Notes: a model not told the origin generated them from the letters alone. Positions 1 to 7,191 are shown, numbered from the stretch's first letter. The stretch: DNA of 8,880 nucleotides from an uncultured Bacillus sp. (GCA_937902115.1 CALGSR010000028.1:1-8880); one strand, 5' to 3'. Made by a program: numbers and translations.

Positions 1-140
1 TATTCATTGCCTGATGATTTTGGAGCAAAGACTTTATAGCGAATATTTTGTTTGTGTAGATAATCGGTCAACCTTTTTAGGGTCCGTGCAACCCCATTAA
101 TATCCGGGTAAAAGGTATCGGTGAAAATTGCCATTTTCAT
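1..140 (-). CDS. GT4-family glycosyltransferase, N-terminal part (runs off the left edge)
   Basis: Reading the minus strand from the ATG at 138-140 gives 46 residues that begin MKMAIFTDTFYPDINGVART and continue without a stop to the window edge. The pattern of a short beta strand followed by TDTFYP-x-x-NGVA is the typical N-terminus of GT-B fold, family 4 glycosyltransferases, which move a sugar from a nucleotide-sugar donor to a lipid or glycan acceptor at the cytoplasmic face. An AGAAGGG ribosome binding site lies 11 bases before the start (152-158). The catalytic C-terminal half is outside the window, so donor and acceptor cannot be told. Bacillaceae homologues are often labelled as mannosyl- or glucosyl-transferases of glycolipid synthesis, which is a family-level guess only. 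It is divergent from the radical SAM gene and has no visible link to the phenylacetate genes. Confidence 0.85.
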   Translation of the reverse strand, partial: MKMAIFTDTFYPDINGVARTLKRLTDYLHKQNIRYKVFAPKSSGNE

Positions 141-302
141 GCTATCAACTACCCTTCTTGAAGTTTCGCAACTATTCTTATTCTATTGGAGAAAGATGAT
201 TAGTTTCTTGATGTAGTGTTAAGAGGTTGTAAATAATTTGTGTATCTATAAAGTCTTTCAATGCCTTTAAGTGGAAAGGTGTGTGAATATTGTTGCTTTT
301 AT

Positions 303-346
303 TGTGATAAATGTTGCAAGTGAAATGAGCTATTTCCATTTATACT
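303..346 (+). promoter_or_regulatory. Possible promoter of the radical SAM gene with a weak FNR/CRP-like site
   Basis: A TATACT hexamer at 341-346 matches the sigma-A -10 box at 5 of 6 bases, but no -35 hexamer sits 16-18 bases before it. Instead TGTGA-N6-TTGCA lies at 303-318. The first half is a perfect FNR/CRP half-site; the second matches TCACA at only 3 of 5 bases. If transcription starts near 352-353, the box centre is at about -42, the position used by class II activators in place of a -35 element. The spacing is suggestive and the second half-site is poor, so this is a tentative call. Confidence 0.22.
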
Positions 347-404
347 AATAATGAGAGTATAGATAGATATAATAAAATATAATACAAGGTCTGGTGATAA
401 AAGT

Positions 405-1538
405 ATGCAGCATGCGGTTCATCCACATGGAAAGGTGATCGATTATAATATAAATCCGTTTATCATCATTTGGGAGGTAACGAGAGCTTGTCAATTGAAA
501 TGCGTCCATTGCCGAGCAGATGCTCAACTCACGAAGGAACCAAATGAATTGACACATGAAGAAGGAATAAAGCTGATTGATGAAATCTATGAAATGGATA
601 ATCCAATGCTTGTTTTTACGGGCGGCGACTGTATGATGCGTGAAGACCTTTTTGAATTAGCGGATTACGCTGTGAAAAAAGGAATGCGCGTTTCCATGAC
701 ACCTAGTGCAACACCAAATGTTACGAAGGAAAAGATGCAGCGTGCAAAAGAGGTGGGATTATCACGTTGGGGCTTTAGTTTAGATGCACCAAGAGCAGAG
801 ATTCATGACCAATTTCGCGGAACTCCAGGATCGTTTGCTTTAACCCTTGAAAAGGTAAAATATTTAAATGAATTAGATATGCCGTTGCAAATCAACACGG
901 TTATTTCACGTTATAATTATGAGCATTTGGAGGAAATGGCTGAACTAGTGGCTGAGATGAAGGTGGTAATGTGGTATATATTTCTTCTCGTGCCAACTGG
1001 AAGGGGACAGCTTGATGCTTGCATTTCGCCAACTGAGCATGAAAAGGTATTTCGCTGGTTGTATCAGCTTAGTAAAACAGCACCGTATGATATTAAAACA
1101 ACAGCAGCGCAGCATTACAGACGGGTAGTTTTACAGGAAAAAATGCGAGAGCACCTCATCGAAAAAGGCGAGATTCATTATGAGGATACGATTACAACCG
1201 ATATGGCTTCAATGAAGGATGGCTTAAAGCGGGCGCCGAAAGGAGTAAATGACGGCAATGGTTTTGCTTTTATTTCTCATGTTGGTGATGTCATGCCGAG
1301 CGGATTGCTTCCGATTAAGGCGGGAAATGTAAGGGAGACCCCACTTGCAGAAATTTATCGCGAGGCGAAGGTATTTAAAGAGCTCCGTCAGCCTGATAAT
1401 TATAAAGGGAAATGCGGGGTATGCGAATACAATAAAATCTGCGGTGGTTCTCGTTCAAGGACCTACGCCGTAACGGGCGATTATATGGAAAGTGAACCGT
1501 TCTGTGTATATATTCCAGAGGCAATGCGGAATAGATAA
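405..1538 (+). CDS. Radical SAM/SPASM protein, AhbC/AhbD/NirJ-like (TIGR04053-type)
   Basis: The 377-residue protein has the radical SAM cluster motif C29-x3-C33-x2-C36 in the context WEVTRACQLKCVHCRA, a TGGD SAM-binding motif at 72-75, and a C-terminal SPASM-type region with C337, C340, C346 and C367 in the pattern CGVC-x5-CGGSR...TGD...EPFC. It therefore should carry one SAM-cleaving [4Fe-4S] cluster and at least one auxiliary cluster. The same architecture is seen in the haem-synthesis decarboxylases AhbC/AhbD/NirJ, in PqqE, and in proteins labelled tungsten-cofactor modifying. Overall it looks most like the uncharacterised TIGR04053 group, whose substrate is not known. The ATG at 405 has GGTGAT at 393-398 as ribosome binding site. 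No short precursor peptide gene is visible next to it, and a strong terminator separates it from the paa genes, so a role in phenylacetate use is not indicated. Confidence 0.9.
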   Translation: MQHAVHPHGKVIDYNINPFIIIWEVTRACQLKCVHCRADAQLTKEPNELTHEEGIKLIDEIYEMDNPMLVFTGGDCMMREDLFELADYAVKKGMRVSMTPSATPNVTKEKMQRAKEVGLSRWGFSLDAPRAEIHDQFRGTPGSFALTLEKVKYLNELDMPLQINTVISRYNYEHLEEMAELVAEMKVVMWYIFLLVPTGRGQLDACISPTEHEKVFRWLYQLSKTAPYDIKTTAAQHYRRVVLQEKMREHLIEKGEIHYEDTITTDMASMKDGLKRAPKGVNDGNGFAFISHVGDVMPSGLLPIKAGNVRETPLAEIYREAKVFKELRQPDNYKGKCGVCEYNKICGGSRSRTYAVTGDYMESEPFCVYIPEAMRNR

Positions 1539-1570
1539 AAAGATTCGTATGATAATAGAATAGATATTTG

Positions 1571-1620
1571 GCTGTTTTTATAGGGTTAAATTTCTTAACC
1601 CTATAAAAACAGCTTTTTAA
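1571..1620 (+). terminator. Rho-independent terminator of the radical SAM gene
   Basis: A perfect 19-bp inverted repeat (1571-1589 and 1595-1613) with a 5-base loop, ATTTC, is followed directly by TTTTTAATTTT. It lies 32 bases after the stop codon. There is no T-run on the other strand beyond the left arm, so it works in the plus direction only. Confidence 0.93.
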
Positions 1621-1989
1621 TTTTGAGAGCATAAAATTGTTATAATCAAAGCGAAATATTAGAATAAAAAAGGGATTTGAAATAAAAAATATTTTTATTT
1701 TATTAAGTTGAAAATGTTGGAAAATGAAAATATACTATATTATAAATAGATTTTAATAGTTAAAACCTTGGAAAATATAGAGTTTTAATAGAAATAATCT
1801 ATTTAAATAAAGTAGTATGCTCATCTATTATCATTATCTGAAAATTCATAATATATTTACAACATTTCTAGTATGTGATACTTTATAAATACAAAGCAAT
1901 ATAACAGGAATTATACAACCGTTATATTTTTTGTTATACAGAAAGATTGCTAGAAATAAATATAATTTATAAAAAAGGAGCGAAAATGA
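1621..1989. other. AT-rich non-coding stretch before paaK with hairpin-forming repeats
   Basis: No convincing gene lies in this 369-base stretch. A perfect extended -10 box, TGTTATAAT, is at 1638-1646 but has no -35 box at proper spacing (TTGAGA at 1623-1628 is only 12 bases away). An inverted repeat of 10 bp (1743-1752 with 1796-1805) encloses a second one of 7 bp (1760-1766 with 1782-1788), giving a symmetric stem with 7-base internal loops. TTTTAATAG occurs at 1751-1759 and 1783-1791, and TTGGAAAAT at 1717-1725 and 1768-1776. In such AT-rich DNA some repeats arise by chance. The right end holds the operator-like motif listed separately. Confidence 0.6.
1899..1938 (+). promoter_or_regulatory. 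Candidate operator of paaK (copy 1 of a three-copy composite motif)
   Basis: The motif is ATATAAC (1899-1905), 15 bases, GTTATA (1921-1926), 6 bases, GTTATA (1933-1938). ATATAAC and the first GTTATA form an inverted repeat, and the two GTTATA words form a direct repeat about one helical turn apart. Nearly the same arrangement occurs at 4809-4848 and at 4976-5015 across the paaA promoter. It lies 52 bases before the paaK start. No convincing -35/-10 pair could be assigned for paaK; TATAAT at 1961-1966 would leave a very short leader. A regulator binding here, such as a TetR-type PaaR responding to phenylacetyl-CoA, is inference. Confidence 0.5.
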
Positions 1990-3324
1990 ATGATTATTCA
2001 TAGTGAAGAAACTTATTCCCGCAAGGAGATGGAAACGCTTCAGTTAAGTCGTTTGCAAAATACGCTTGAAAGGGTATACCATAAAGTACCGTTTTATCAA
2101 CAAAAATTTAAAGAAAGTAACATAATTCCTGAAAAAATTCAATCTCTTGAGGATGTAAGAAAACTTCCATTTACAATGAAAAAGGATTTACGGGACCACT
2201 ATCCATACGGCTTGTTTGCTGTAGAAATGAAAGATATTAATCGTATTCATGCTTCATCAGGAACGAGTGGAAAACCGACAGTAGTTGCTTATACAAAAAA
2301 TGATATTAGAAACTGGTCAGATATTGTAGCTCGTGCCATTTCCGTTGCTGGTGGGAAACCCGATGGTATCTTTCATAATGCCTATGGATATGGCTTATTC
2401 ACTGGAGGATTAGGCCTTCACTATGGAGCGGAAGCGCTTGGGATGGCAACAGTACCTATTTCTGGGGGAAATACTGACAGACAAATCACAGTAATAGAAG
2501 ATTTTAAACCGACTGTTATTGCCGGGACACCATCATATGTATTAAAAATTGCTGAAGAAATGAGTAATCTTGGAATCGATCCTCGCAATAATTCAATCAA
2601 TTACGGAATCTTTGGTGCCGAGCCATGGTCTGAAGAAATGAGAAAGCTCTTGGAAGAATCCTTTGCCATAAAGGCATGTGATATTTATGGCTTAAGTGAA
2701 GTAATGGGACCCGGTGTGGCAATAGAATGTCATGAAGCGCAGGATGGATTACATATTGCAGAGGATCATTTTATTGTCGAAGTGATAAATCCCGATACGT
2801 TGGAACCGGTTGCTGATGGTGAAGAAGGTGAATTAGTCTTCACAAGTCTAACGAAAGAGGCGTTTCCGGTTATTCGTTACCGAACAGGCGATATTGCATC
2901 AATTACAAGGGAAAAATGTAAATGCGGCAGAACAACTGTAAGAATGTCACGTGTAAAGGGTCGTATTGATGACATGCTTATTGTTCGCGGAGTCAATGTA
3001 TTTCCGTCAGAAATTGAACATTATTTAATTAAAGTGGATGAATTGGCACCGCATTACCAGGTTCATTTAAAAAGAAAAGATAATCTCGACATTGTGGAAC
3101 TTCATGTTGAAATTAATGAAAGTATCTATCAAACACTCAATCAGAATATGGAAAATGAAACGATTAAAGGAATCAAAAAGACAGTTCAGCATTCGATGAA
3201 AAATCATTGTTTGATTAGTATGAACGTGAACGTGCTGCCTCCAAAAAGTCTTCCAAGGTCCGAAGGAAAAGCAATCCGGGTAGTTGACCGCAGACAGGAA
3301 CCTGAGTTATTGCAGAAAATTTAG
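1990..3324 (+). CDS. paaK: Phenylacetate-CoA ligase
   Basis: This 444-residue protein has the length and motifs of PaaK, the ATP-dependent ligase (EC 6.2.1.30) that makes phenylacetyl-CoA, the entry step of the pathway. Seen in the sequence are the ATP-binding loop ASSGTSGKP (88-96), the adenylate-forming motif YGLSE (233-237), RTGD (298-301), a CKCG motif (310-313) followed by KGRIDDM (323-329), and the C-terminal lid domain with the likely catalytic lysine K427 in SEGKAIR. The start at ATG 1990 is set by AAGGAG at 1975-1980. The ATG at 1986 is rejected because it hits a stop after five codons. The gene has its own leader with a candidate operator and its own terminator, so it can be expressed apart from paaABCD. 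Close relatives can act on other aryl acids, but the paaABCD context makes phenylacetate the likely substrate. Confidence 0.97.
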   Translation: MIIHSEETYSRKEMETLQLSRLQNTLERVYHKVPFYQQKFKESNIIPEKIQSLEDVRKLPFTMKKDLRDHYPYGLFAVEMKDINRIHASSGTSGKPTVVAYTKNDIRNWSDIVARAISVAGGKPDGIFHNAYGYGLFTGGLGLHYGAEALGMATVPISGGNTDRQITVIEDFKPTVIAGTPSYVLKIAEEMSNLGIDPRNNSINYGIFGAEPWSEEMRKLLEESFAIKACDIYGLSEVMGPGVAIECHEAQDGLHIAEDHFIVEVINPDTLEPVADGEEGELVFTSLTKEAFPVIRYRTGDIASITREKCKCGRTTVRMSRVKGRIDDMLIVRGVNVFPSEIEHYLIKVDELAPHYQVHLKRKDNLDIVELHVEINESIYQTLNQNMENETIKGIKKTVQHSMKNHCLISMNVNVLPPKSLPRSEGKAIRVVDRRQEPELLQKI

Positions 3325-3391
3325 TAAGTTTTAAATTCGGAATTTTCGGAATAATGTTCATCAAAATTTAATCGCTTAACTTTATTTCAGG

Positions 3392-3449
3392 GGTGGTGCT
3401 TTTTCAGGATGCTTGTACAAAGCGTATTTCCTAAAGCACCACCTTTTTT
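3392..3449 (+). terminator. Rho-independent terminator after paaK
   Basis: GGTGGTGCTTT (3392-3402) pairs perfectly with AAAGCACCACC (3433-3443) and is followed by six T bases (3444-3449). The 30-base loop can fold further: AGGA (3406-3409) faces TCCT (3429-3432), with a small GCTT/AAGC hairpin inside. It should end most paaK transcripts; any read-through would reach the MFS gene. Confidence 0.88.
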
Positions 3450-3527
3450 ACGGCTGAAAGATATAAAATGAACTTGCTCCGAAGAAGCATCTCGTCTTAA
3501 GTGGTTCAAAAAGGTAAAGGAGAAAAA

Positions 3528-4808
3528 ATGAATTTTTCTAAGATACGAATTCATAGAGGTTGGATTATTTTAGCGATAACTGTATTAAATGTTTTTGCCA
3601 GTTTGGGTTTAGCCCGCTTTTCCTTTGCTGTTATTCTCCCTGTTATGAAGGATGGTTTGACCTTAACCTTTATTCAAACAGGCTTAGTGGCATCTGCTAT
3701 GTTTTTTGGCTATTTGGCGAGCGCTCTTTTTACAGGGAAGTTCATTCAGCGTTATAAAGAAAAGAAGGTTATTATTGCATCCATGATGATGATCGTTATT
3801 GGAATGTTAATGAGTGCAAGTGCTGAACAATTTTGGTTTGTCTACCTCTCTTGCTTAATAACGGGTGCAGGTTCCGGAGCCGGGAATATCACCTCATTGG
3901 GCTTGGCAGGCAAATGGTTTTCTCCTCCGCATCGCGGAAAGGCTTTGGGGATTACAAATTCAGGATCGGGCTTAGGAATGGTTTTTAGTGGTTTTGTAAT
4001 TCCTTTAGTTGTCCTGTTAAATGCGGAGGGGTGGAGAATTAGCTGGGGAATATTAGCTTTTTGTGTTCTTGCTATTATGCTCGTAAATTTCTTATTCCTC
4101 GTCGAGAATCCAAAGAAACTAAATTTAAAGCCGATTGGAACCGCTCAAGCCAAAATCCGGACATATGAAAACACGGGAATCATCATTCAGGACGTATATC
4201 GAAATAAACATATTTTTTTGATTGGGCTTGTTTATTTTACATGGGGGTTTTCTTATTTAATCTTTTCGACTTTTTTTGTTGATTTTTTAATAACAGAAGC
4301 AAATATTGAGATGAATTCGGCGGGAAAATTGTTTGCAATAGCAGGTATCTGCAGCATTGTAAGTGGCTTTATATGGGGAACAATCTCCGATAAAATAGGC
4401 CGAATGTTGACGCTATTTCTTATATATTTCATTCAAACGATTCTATTATTCGCTTTTGCTCTAACAGCAAGTTTTACGATTCTTTTAATAGAAACGATAC
4501 TTTATGCCTTGACACTATGGGCAGTTCCCACGGTCATTGTTGCAGCTGTAAGTGATATTACTGCTCCAGTAAAAACCCCTTTGGCAATTGGCTATATTAC
4601 GCTCTTTTTTGGGATTGGGCAGTGGGTATCACCGATGATCACAGGCTCAATGATTGAAAATATCGGATATACAATGGCGTTTTGCCTATCTGCCGCAATT
4701 TGCTTCATTGGAAGTATTGGGTGTGCGAGTTTGCATTTCTCCCTTCATAGAGAACAGAAATCACATATGGCAGGATCCTTTCGAGAATTACAAAATACCA
4801 ACAAATAA
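3528..4808 (+). CDS. MFS transporter, candidate aromatic acid permease
   Basis: The 426-residue protein is strongly hydrophobic along its length, with about 12 predicted membrane spans in two halves and a polar middle loop around 196-228. A degenerate MFS motif A follows span 2 (GKFIQRYKEKK, 70-80), and a good one lies at the same place in the second half (GTISDKIGR, 284-292). The N-terminal pattern LARFSFAVILPVMKDGL resembles YbfB/YjiJ- and NarK-like MFS groups. Its place between paaK and paaA suggests proton-coupled uptake of phenylacetate or a related acid, which is inference from context alone; no paaL-type sodium symporter gene is seen. The start at ATG 3528 is chosen because AAAGGAG (3516-3522) sits just before it; the in-frame GTG at 3501 has no such site. 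No clear promoter was found after the paaK terminator, so it may depend on read-through. Confidence 0.9.
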   Translation: MNFSKIRIHRGWIILAITVLNVFASLGLARFSFAVILPVMKDGLTLTFIQTGLVASAMFFGYLASALFTGKFIQRYKEKKVIIASMMMIVIGMLMSASAEQFWFVYLSCLITGAGSGAGNITSLGLAGKWFSPPHRGKALGITNSGSGLGMVFSGFVIPLVVLLNAEGWRISWGILAFCVLAIMLVNFLFLVENPKKLNLKPIGTAQAKIRTYENTGIIIQDVYRNKHIFLIGLVYFTWGFSYLIFSTFFVDFLITEANIEMNSAGKLFAIAGICSIVSGFIWGTISDKIGRMLTLFLIYFIQTILLFAFALTASFTILLIETILYALTLWAVPTVIVAAVSDITAPVKTPLAIGYITLFFGIGQWVSPMITGSMIENIGYTMAFCLSAAICFIGSIGCASLHFSLHREQKSHMAGSFRELQNTNK

Positions 4809-4850
4809 ATATAACTAATTAAATCCGACTCGTTATATTTTAGTTATATT
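4808..4850 (+). promoter_or_regulatory. Operator-like composite motif after the MFS gene (copy 2)
   Basis: ATATAAC (4809-4815), 16 bases, GTTATA (4832-4837), 5 bases, GTTATA (4843-4848) has exactly the spacing of the paaA promoter copy. The outer words belong to a perfect 11-bp inverted repeat, AATATAACTAA (4808-4818) with TTAGTTATATT (4840-4850), and a 21-base loop. No T-run follows, so it is unlikely to be a terminator. It lies about 150 bases before the paaA -10 box, where it could act as a distal regulator-binding site. Confidence 0.42.
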
Positions 4851-4966
4851 AGTTACTGTTTTGGAAGGGGATATTAATTAATCTAGGTAATGTTTTGCAT
4901 AAATAACGCTGTTTATATGACTTTTTTTATTCTAAAAATAAAAAATAAAAAATATTCAGAAAATAC

Positions 4967-4995
4967 TTGAAATATATATAACAATAAATTACAAT
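4967..4995 (+). promoter_or_regulatory. Sigma-A promoter of the paaABCD operon
   Basis: TTGAAA (4967-4972) and TACAAT (4990-4995) each match the sigma-A consensus at 5 of 6 bases and are separated by the ideal 17 bases. Transcription would start near 5002, giving a leader of about 48 bases with a perfect AAGGAGG ribosome binding site (5034-5040) nine bases before paaA. Confidence 0.75.
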
Positions 4996-5015
4996 ATCGT
5001 TATAGAAACGTTATA
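4976..5015 (+). promoter_or_regulatory. Candidate operator across the paaA promoter (copy 3)
   Basis: ATATAAC (4976-4982) lies in the spacer between the -35 and -10 boxes. GTTATA at 4999-5004 covers the likely start point and GTTATA at 5010-5015 follows it. Bound protein would block RNA polymerase, so repression is the natural reading. The spacing (16 and 5 bases) equals that of the copy at 4809-4848 and differs by one base in each gap from the paaK copy. The binding protein is unknown and not encoded in the window. Confidence 0.52.
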
Positions 5016-5049
5016 TAAAATATTTGAAAATTTAAGGAGGCTACAAAAA

Positions 5050-6000
5050 ATGGTAACAATTGCTGTCCCGGTAGAAGAAACGAAAAAATTTATGAAGCGA
5101 ATTGAAGCTGGAGAAAAAATAGAAGCGGATGACTGGATGCCGGATGAATACCGGAATGCTTTAATTAAACTGATTTCAATGCATGGAATTAGTGAAATTA
5201 TGGGAGCATTTCCAGAGAAGGAATGGGTACCGAAAGCACCTTCGCTTTACCGGAAGTTAGGAATTATGGCTAAAGTTCAGGATGAAATGGGTCATGGACA
5301 GTTATTATTACGTGTTGCGGAGGATTTGCTAAAACCTTCCGGAAAAAATCGCGGCGATTTAATGGAAGATTTGTTTACCGGCGATTTAAAATTCCACAAT
5401 GTTTTCCATATGGAAACAAAAACCTGGGCTGATGCAGGTTTAATCGGATGGTTAGTTGATGGAGCTGCTATTATTACACAGTCAAATATGCTTGGAACTT
5501 CATATGGGCCTTATGCCAGAGCGTTACAGCGGATTTGCGCAGAAGAAGTATTCCACGCACAGCATGGAGAAGCGATTATTTTAGCACTGGCCGAAGGAAC
5601 GGAAGAACAAAAGGCGATGATTCAAGATGCACTAAACCGTTGGTGGCCATCACTCTTAATGTTCTTTGGGCCTGCGAGCAGTGATACAACCGGTTCTTCG
5701 AAACAGGATGTTACAATTAAGTACAAAATTCGCCCAAGAACAAATGAAGAATTAAGACAGTTATATTTCACTAAATATATTCCTCGGATTAAATCGCTAG
5801 GCTTAACAATACCGGATCCAACTTTACATTATGATGAAGAAAAACAAGTTTGGGTATACCAGCAACCGGATTGGAATGTGTTTAAACAGATTATTTCAAA
5901 TAAAGGGCCTCGCTCACAGGAAAGATTAAAACTGCGCCGTACGTCTTATATTAAAAATGCATGGGTTCGTGAAGCATTAGCCTCAAACAAGGAAGCGTAA
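5050..6000 (+). CDS. paaA: Phenylacetyl-CoA epoxidase, catalytic subunit PaaA
   Basis: PaaA is the diiron subunit of the ring-1,2-epoxidase (EC 1.14.13.149) that adds one oxygen atom to the ring of phenylacetyl-CoA. The 316 residues match the family length of about 310. Iron-ligand motifs of the ferritin-like four-helix bundle are visible: E49 in ISEIMGAFPEKEW, QDEMGH (77-82) and AEEVFHAQHGE (164-174). The regions WADAGLIGWLVDGAA (126-140) and LNRWWPSLLMFFGP (195-208) are also typical. It is the first gene of the operon, with a strong promoter, a candidate operator and a consensus ribosome binding site, and paaB follows after 19 bases. It needs PaaC as structural partner and a reductase, normally PaaE, for electrons. 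Confidence 0.97.
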   Translation: MVTIAVPVEETKKFMKRIEAGEKIEADDWMPDEYRNALIKLISMHGISEIMGAFPEKEWVPKAPSLYRKLGIMAKVQDEMGHGQLLLRVAEDLLKPSGKNRGDLMEDLFTGDLKFHNVFHMETKTWADAGLIGWLVDGAAIITQSNMLGTSYGPYARALQRICAEEVFHAQHGEAIILALAEGTEEQKAMIQDALNRWWPSLLMFFGPASSDTTGSSKQDVTIKYKIRPRTNEELRQLYFTKYIPRIKSLGLTIPDPTLHYDEEKQVWVYQQPDWNVFKQIISNKGPRSQERLKLRRTSYIKNAWVREALASNKEA

Positions 6001-6019
6001 AGGAAGGGGAATGTAAAAA

Positions 6020-6367
6020 ATGGAAAATAAAAAAGAATTTTACCAAGAATTTGAAGTATTTAGTAGAAGAACAGCAACAGCTGCCTTGCAGCATCAATTT
6101 AGCCTGCTTGCACCAAATGAGGAAATTGCTCTTGTCATGGCACAGGAAAATTTCATGCGAAGAGAACCGGTAGCAGATATTTGGGTGGTAAATAGATTGA
6201 ATATTCGAAAAACCAAGTCGGAAGAAAGAACGGTTTTAAAGCGTCTAGATAATAAGGATTATCGAACAACAAAAGGATATGGATATTTAAAGAAAATCTG
6301 GCGTGAACATGAGCAAAAAATGTTTGATGAAAAAGAAATTATCTCATGGGGGGAGACAAGCAAATGA
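6020..6367 (+). CDS. paaB: Phenylacetyl-CoA epoxidase subunit PaaB
   Basis: The 115-residue protein has the PaaB signature: a FEVFSRR start, LLAPNEEIALVMAQENFMRRE (about 36-56) and ADIWVV (59-64). PaaB has no active site of its own; in known complexes it bridges PaaAC units and helps pass electrons from the reductase. E. coli PaaB has about 95 residues, and here the extra length is a charged tail after the IWVV strand, which seems usual for Bacillaceae but was not compared. GGAAGGGGA (6002-6010) is the ribosome binding site. Its stop codon overlaps the paaC start (ATGA at 6364-6367), so the two are translationally coupled. Confidence 0.95.
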   Translation: MENKKEFYQEFEVFSRRTATAALQHQFSLLAPNEEIALVMAQENFMRREPVADIWVVNRLNIRKTKSEERTVLKRLDNKDYRTTKGYGYLKKIWREHEQKMFDEKEIISWGETSK

Positions 6368-7191
6368 GTGAGGCGGCTGTAATGATAAATGATGTGATTG
6401 AAAATCAAGACAATAAAGAAGCGTTAATTCAATTATTATTTCAACTGGCAGATGATGAGTTTTTATATTCTTACCGCGGCTCTGAATGGCTTGGGCTTGC
6501 ACCTCATATAGAAGAAGACGTAGCGTTTTCTTCAATCAGTCAGGATAGTATGGGACATGCTGCGATGTATTATCAACTTCTTGAAAACCTTGGTGCCGGT
6601 AAGGCGGATGATTTAGCCCATGCGCGGCCGGTACAGGAAAGAAAGAATTGTATTTTAGTAGAAAGAGTAAACGGTCCAGGATTCTATATGGAAGACCCAG
6701 ATTATGACTGGGCATATGCTGTTGTGCGCAATTACTTATATTCTCTAGCGAAAAAGGTGAAAATTCAATCCTTAAAACAAAGCTCCTATCAGCCTCTTGC
6801 TGATGCTGCAATTAAAGTGGATACAGAGCTATTCTATCATTTAATGCATTGGAAAACTTGGTTTGTTCAGTTATTCAGTTCTACTGAAGAAGCGAAGGAA
6901 AAAATGAATGAAGCTTTTATGAAAGTAATAAATGATTTCCATGATGTATTTTCCTTTGGCGAGCATGGCGGAAAAATTCATGAGTGCGGATTTATTGCTA
7001 AGGAAAGTGAATTGAAGGCTAAATGGGAAGAATTATTGGTTCCAGTATTAGATAACCTTGGTTTATCTATTCCGGAAGCAGCCGGCAGCATGGCTTTGAA
7101 CGGCAGGAATGGTGAGCACACGAAAGAATTGGAAGAAGCCCTTACCGTGTTAAGCGAAGTGTATAACATCAACCCGAATGTTCTTTGGTAA
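6364..7191 (+). CDS. paaC: Phenylacetyl-CoA epoxidase, structural subunit PaaC
   Basis: PaaC is the ferritin-like partner that holds PaaA in the active A2C2 core. The 275 residues show the family patterns LADDEFLYSYRGSEWLG (28-44), ISQDSMGHA (58-66) and ELFYHLMHWKTW (155-166). The four-helix fold is kept while the set of iron ligands is incomplete, as expected for this non-catalytic subunit. ATG 6364 is preferred: GGGGGGAG (6348-6355) sits eight bases before it and the ATGA overlap with paaB implies coupling. The in-frame ATG at 6346 would add six residues but lies ahead of that site. At about 25 residues longer than E. coli PaaC, it is still in the family range. Confidence 0.95.
   Translation: MSEAAVMINDVIENQDNKEALIQLLFQLADDEFLYSYRGSEWLGLAPHIEEDVAFSSISQDSMGHAAMYYQLLENLGAGKADDLAHARPVQERKNCILVERVNGPGFYMEDPDYDWAYAVVRNYLYSLAKKVKIQSLKQSSYQPLADAAIKVDTELFYHLMHWKTWFVQLFSSTEEAKEKMNEAFMKVINDFHDVFSFGEHGGKIHECGFIAKESELKAKWEELLVPVLDNLGLSIPEAAGSMALNGRNGEHTKELEEALTVLSEVYNINPNVLW

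Noticed and set aside
345..557. Open frame on the minus strand of about 70 codons
   Set aside because: It overlaps the promoter and 5' end of the radical SAM gene and its translation resembles no known family.
1375..1632. Minus-strand open frame of 85 codons
   Set aside because: It runs across the terminator hairpin and the SPASM-coding end of the radical SAM gene; a shadow frame.
3501..3527. GTG at 3501 as start of the MFS gene
   Set aside because: It would add nine polar residues encoded by the ribosome binding site itself (AAAGGAG at 3516-3522); ATG 3528 fits that site.
4808..4850. Perfect 11-bp inverted repeat as a terminator of the MFS gene
   Set aside because: The loop is 21 bases, the stem is AT-rich and no T-run follows; the match to the paaA operator-like motif explains it better.
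6344..7172. Minus-strand open frames within paaC
   Set aside because: They are antisense to the strongly conserved paaC frame, without start signals of their own.
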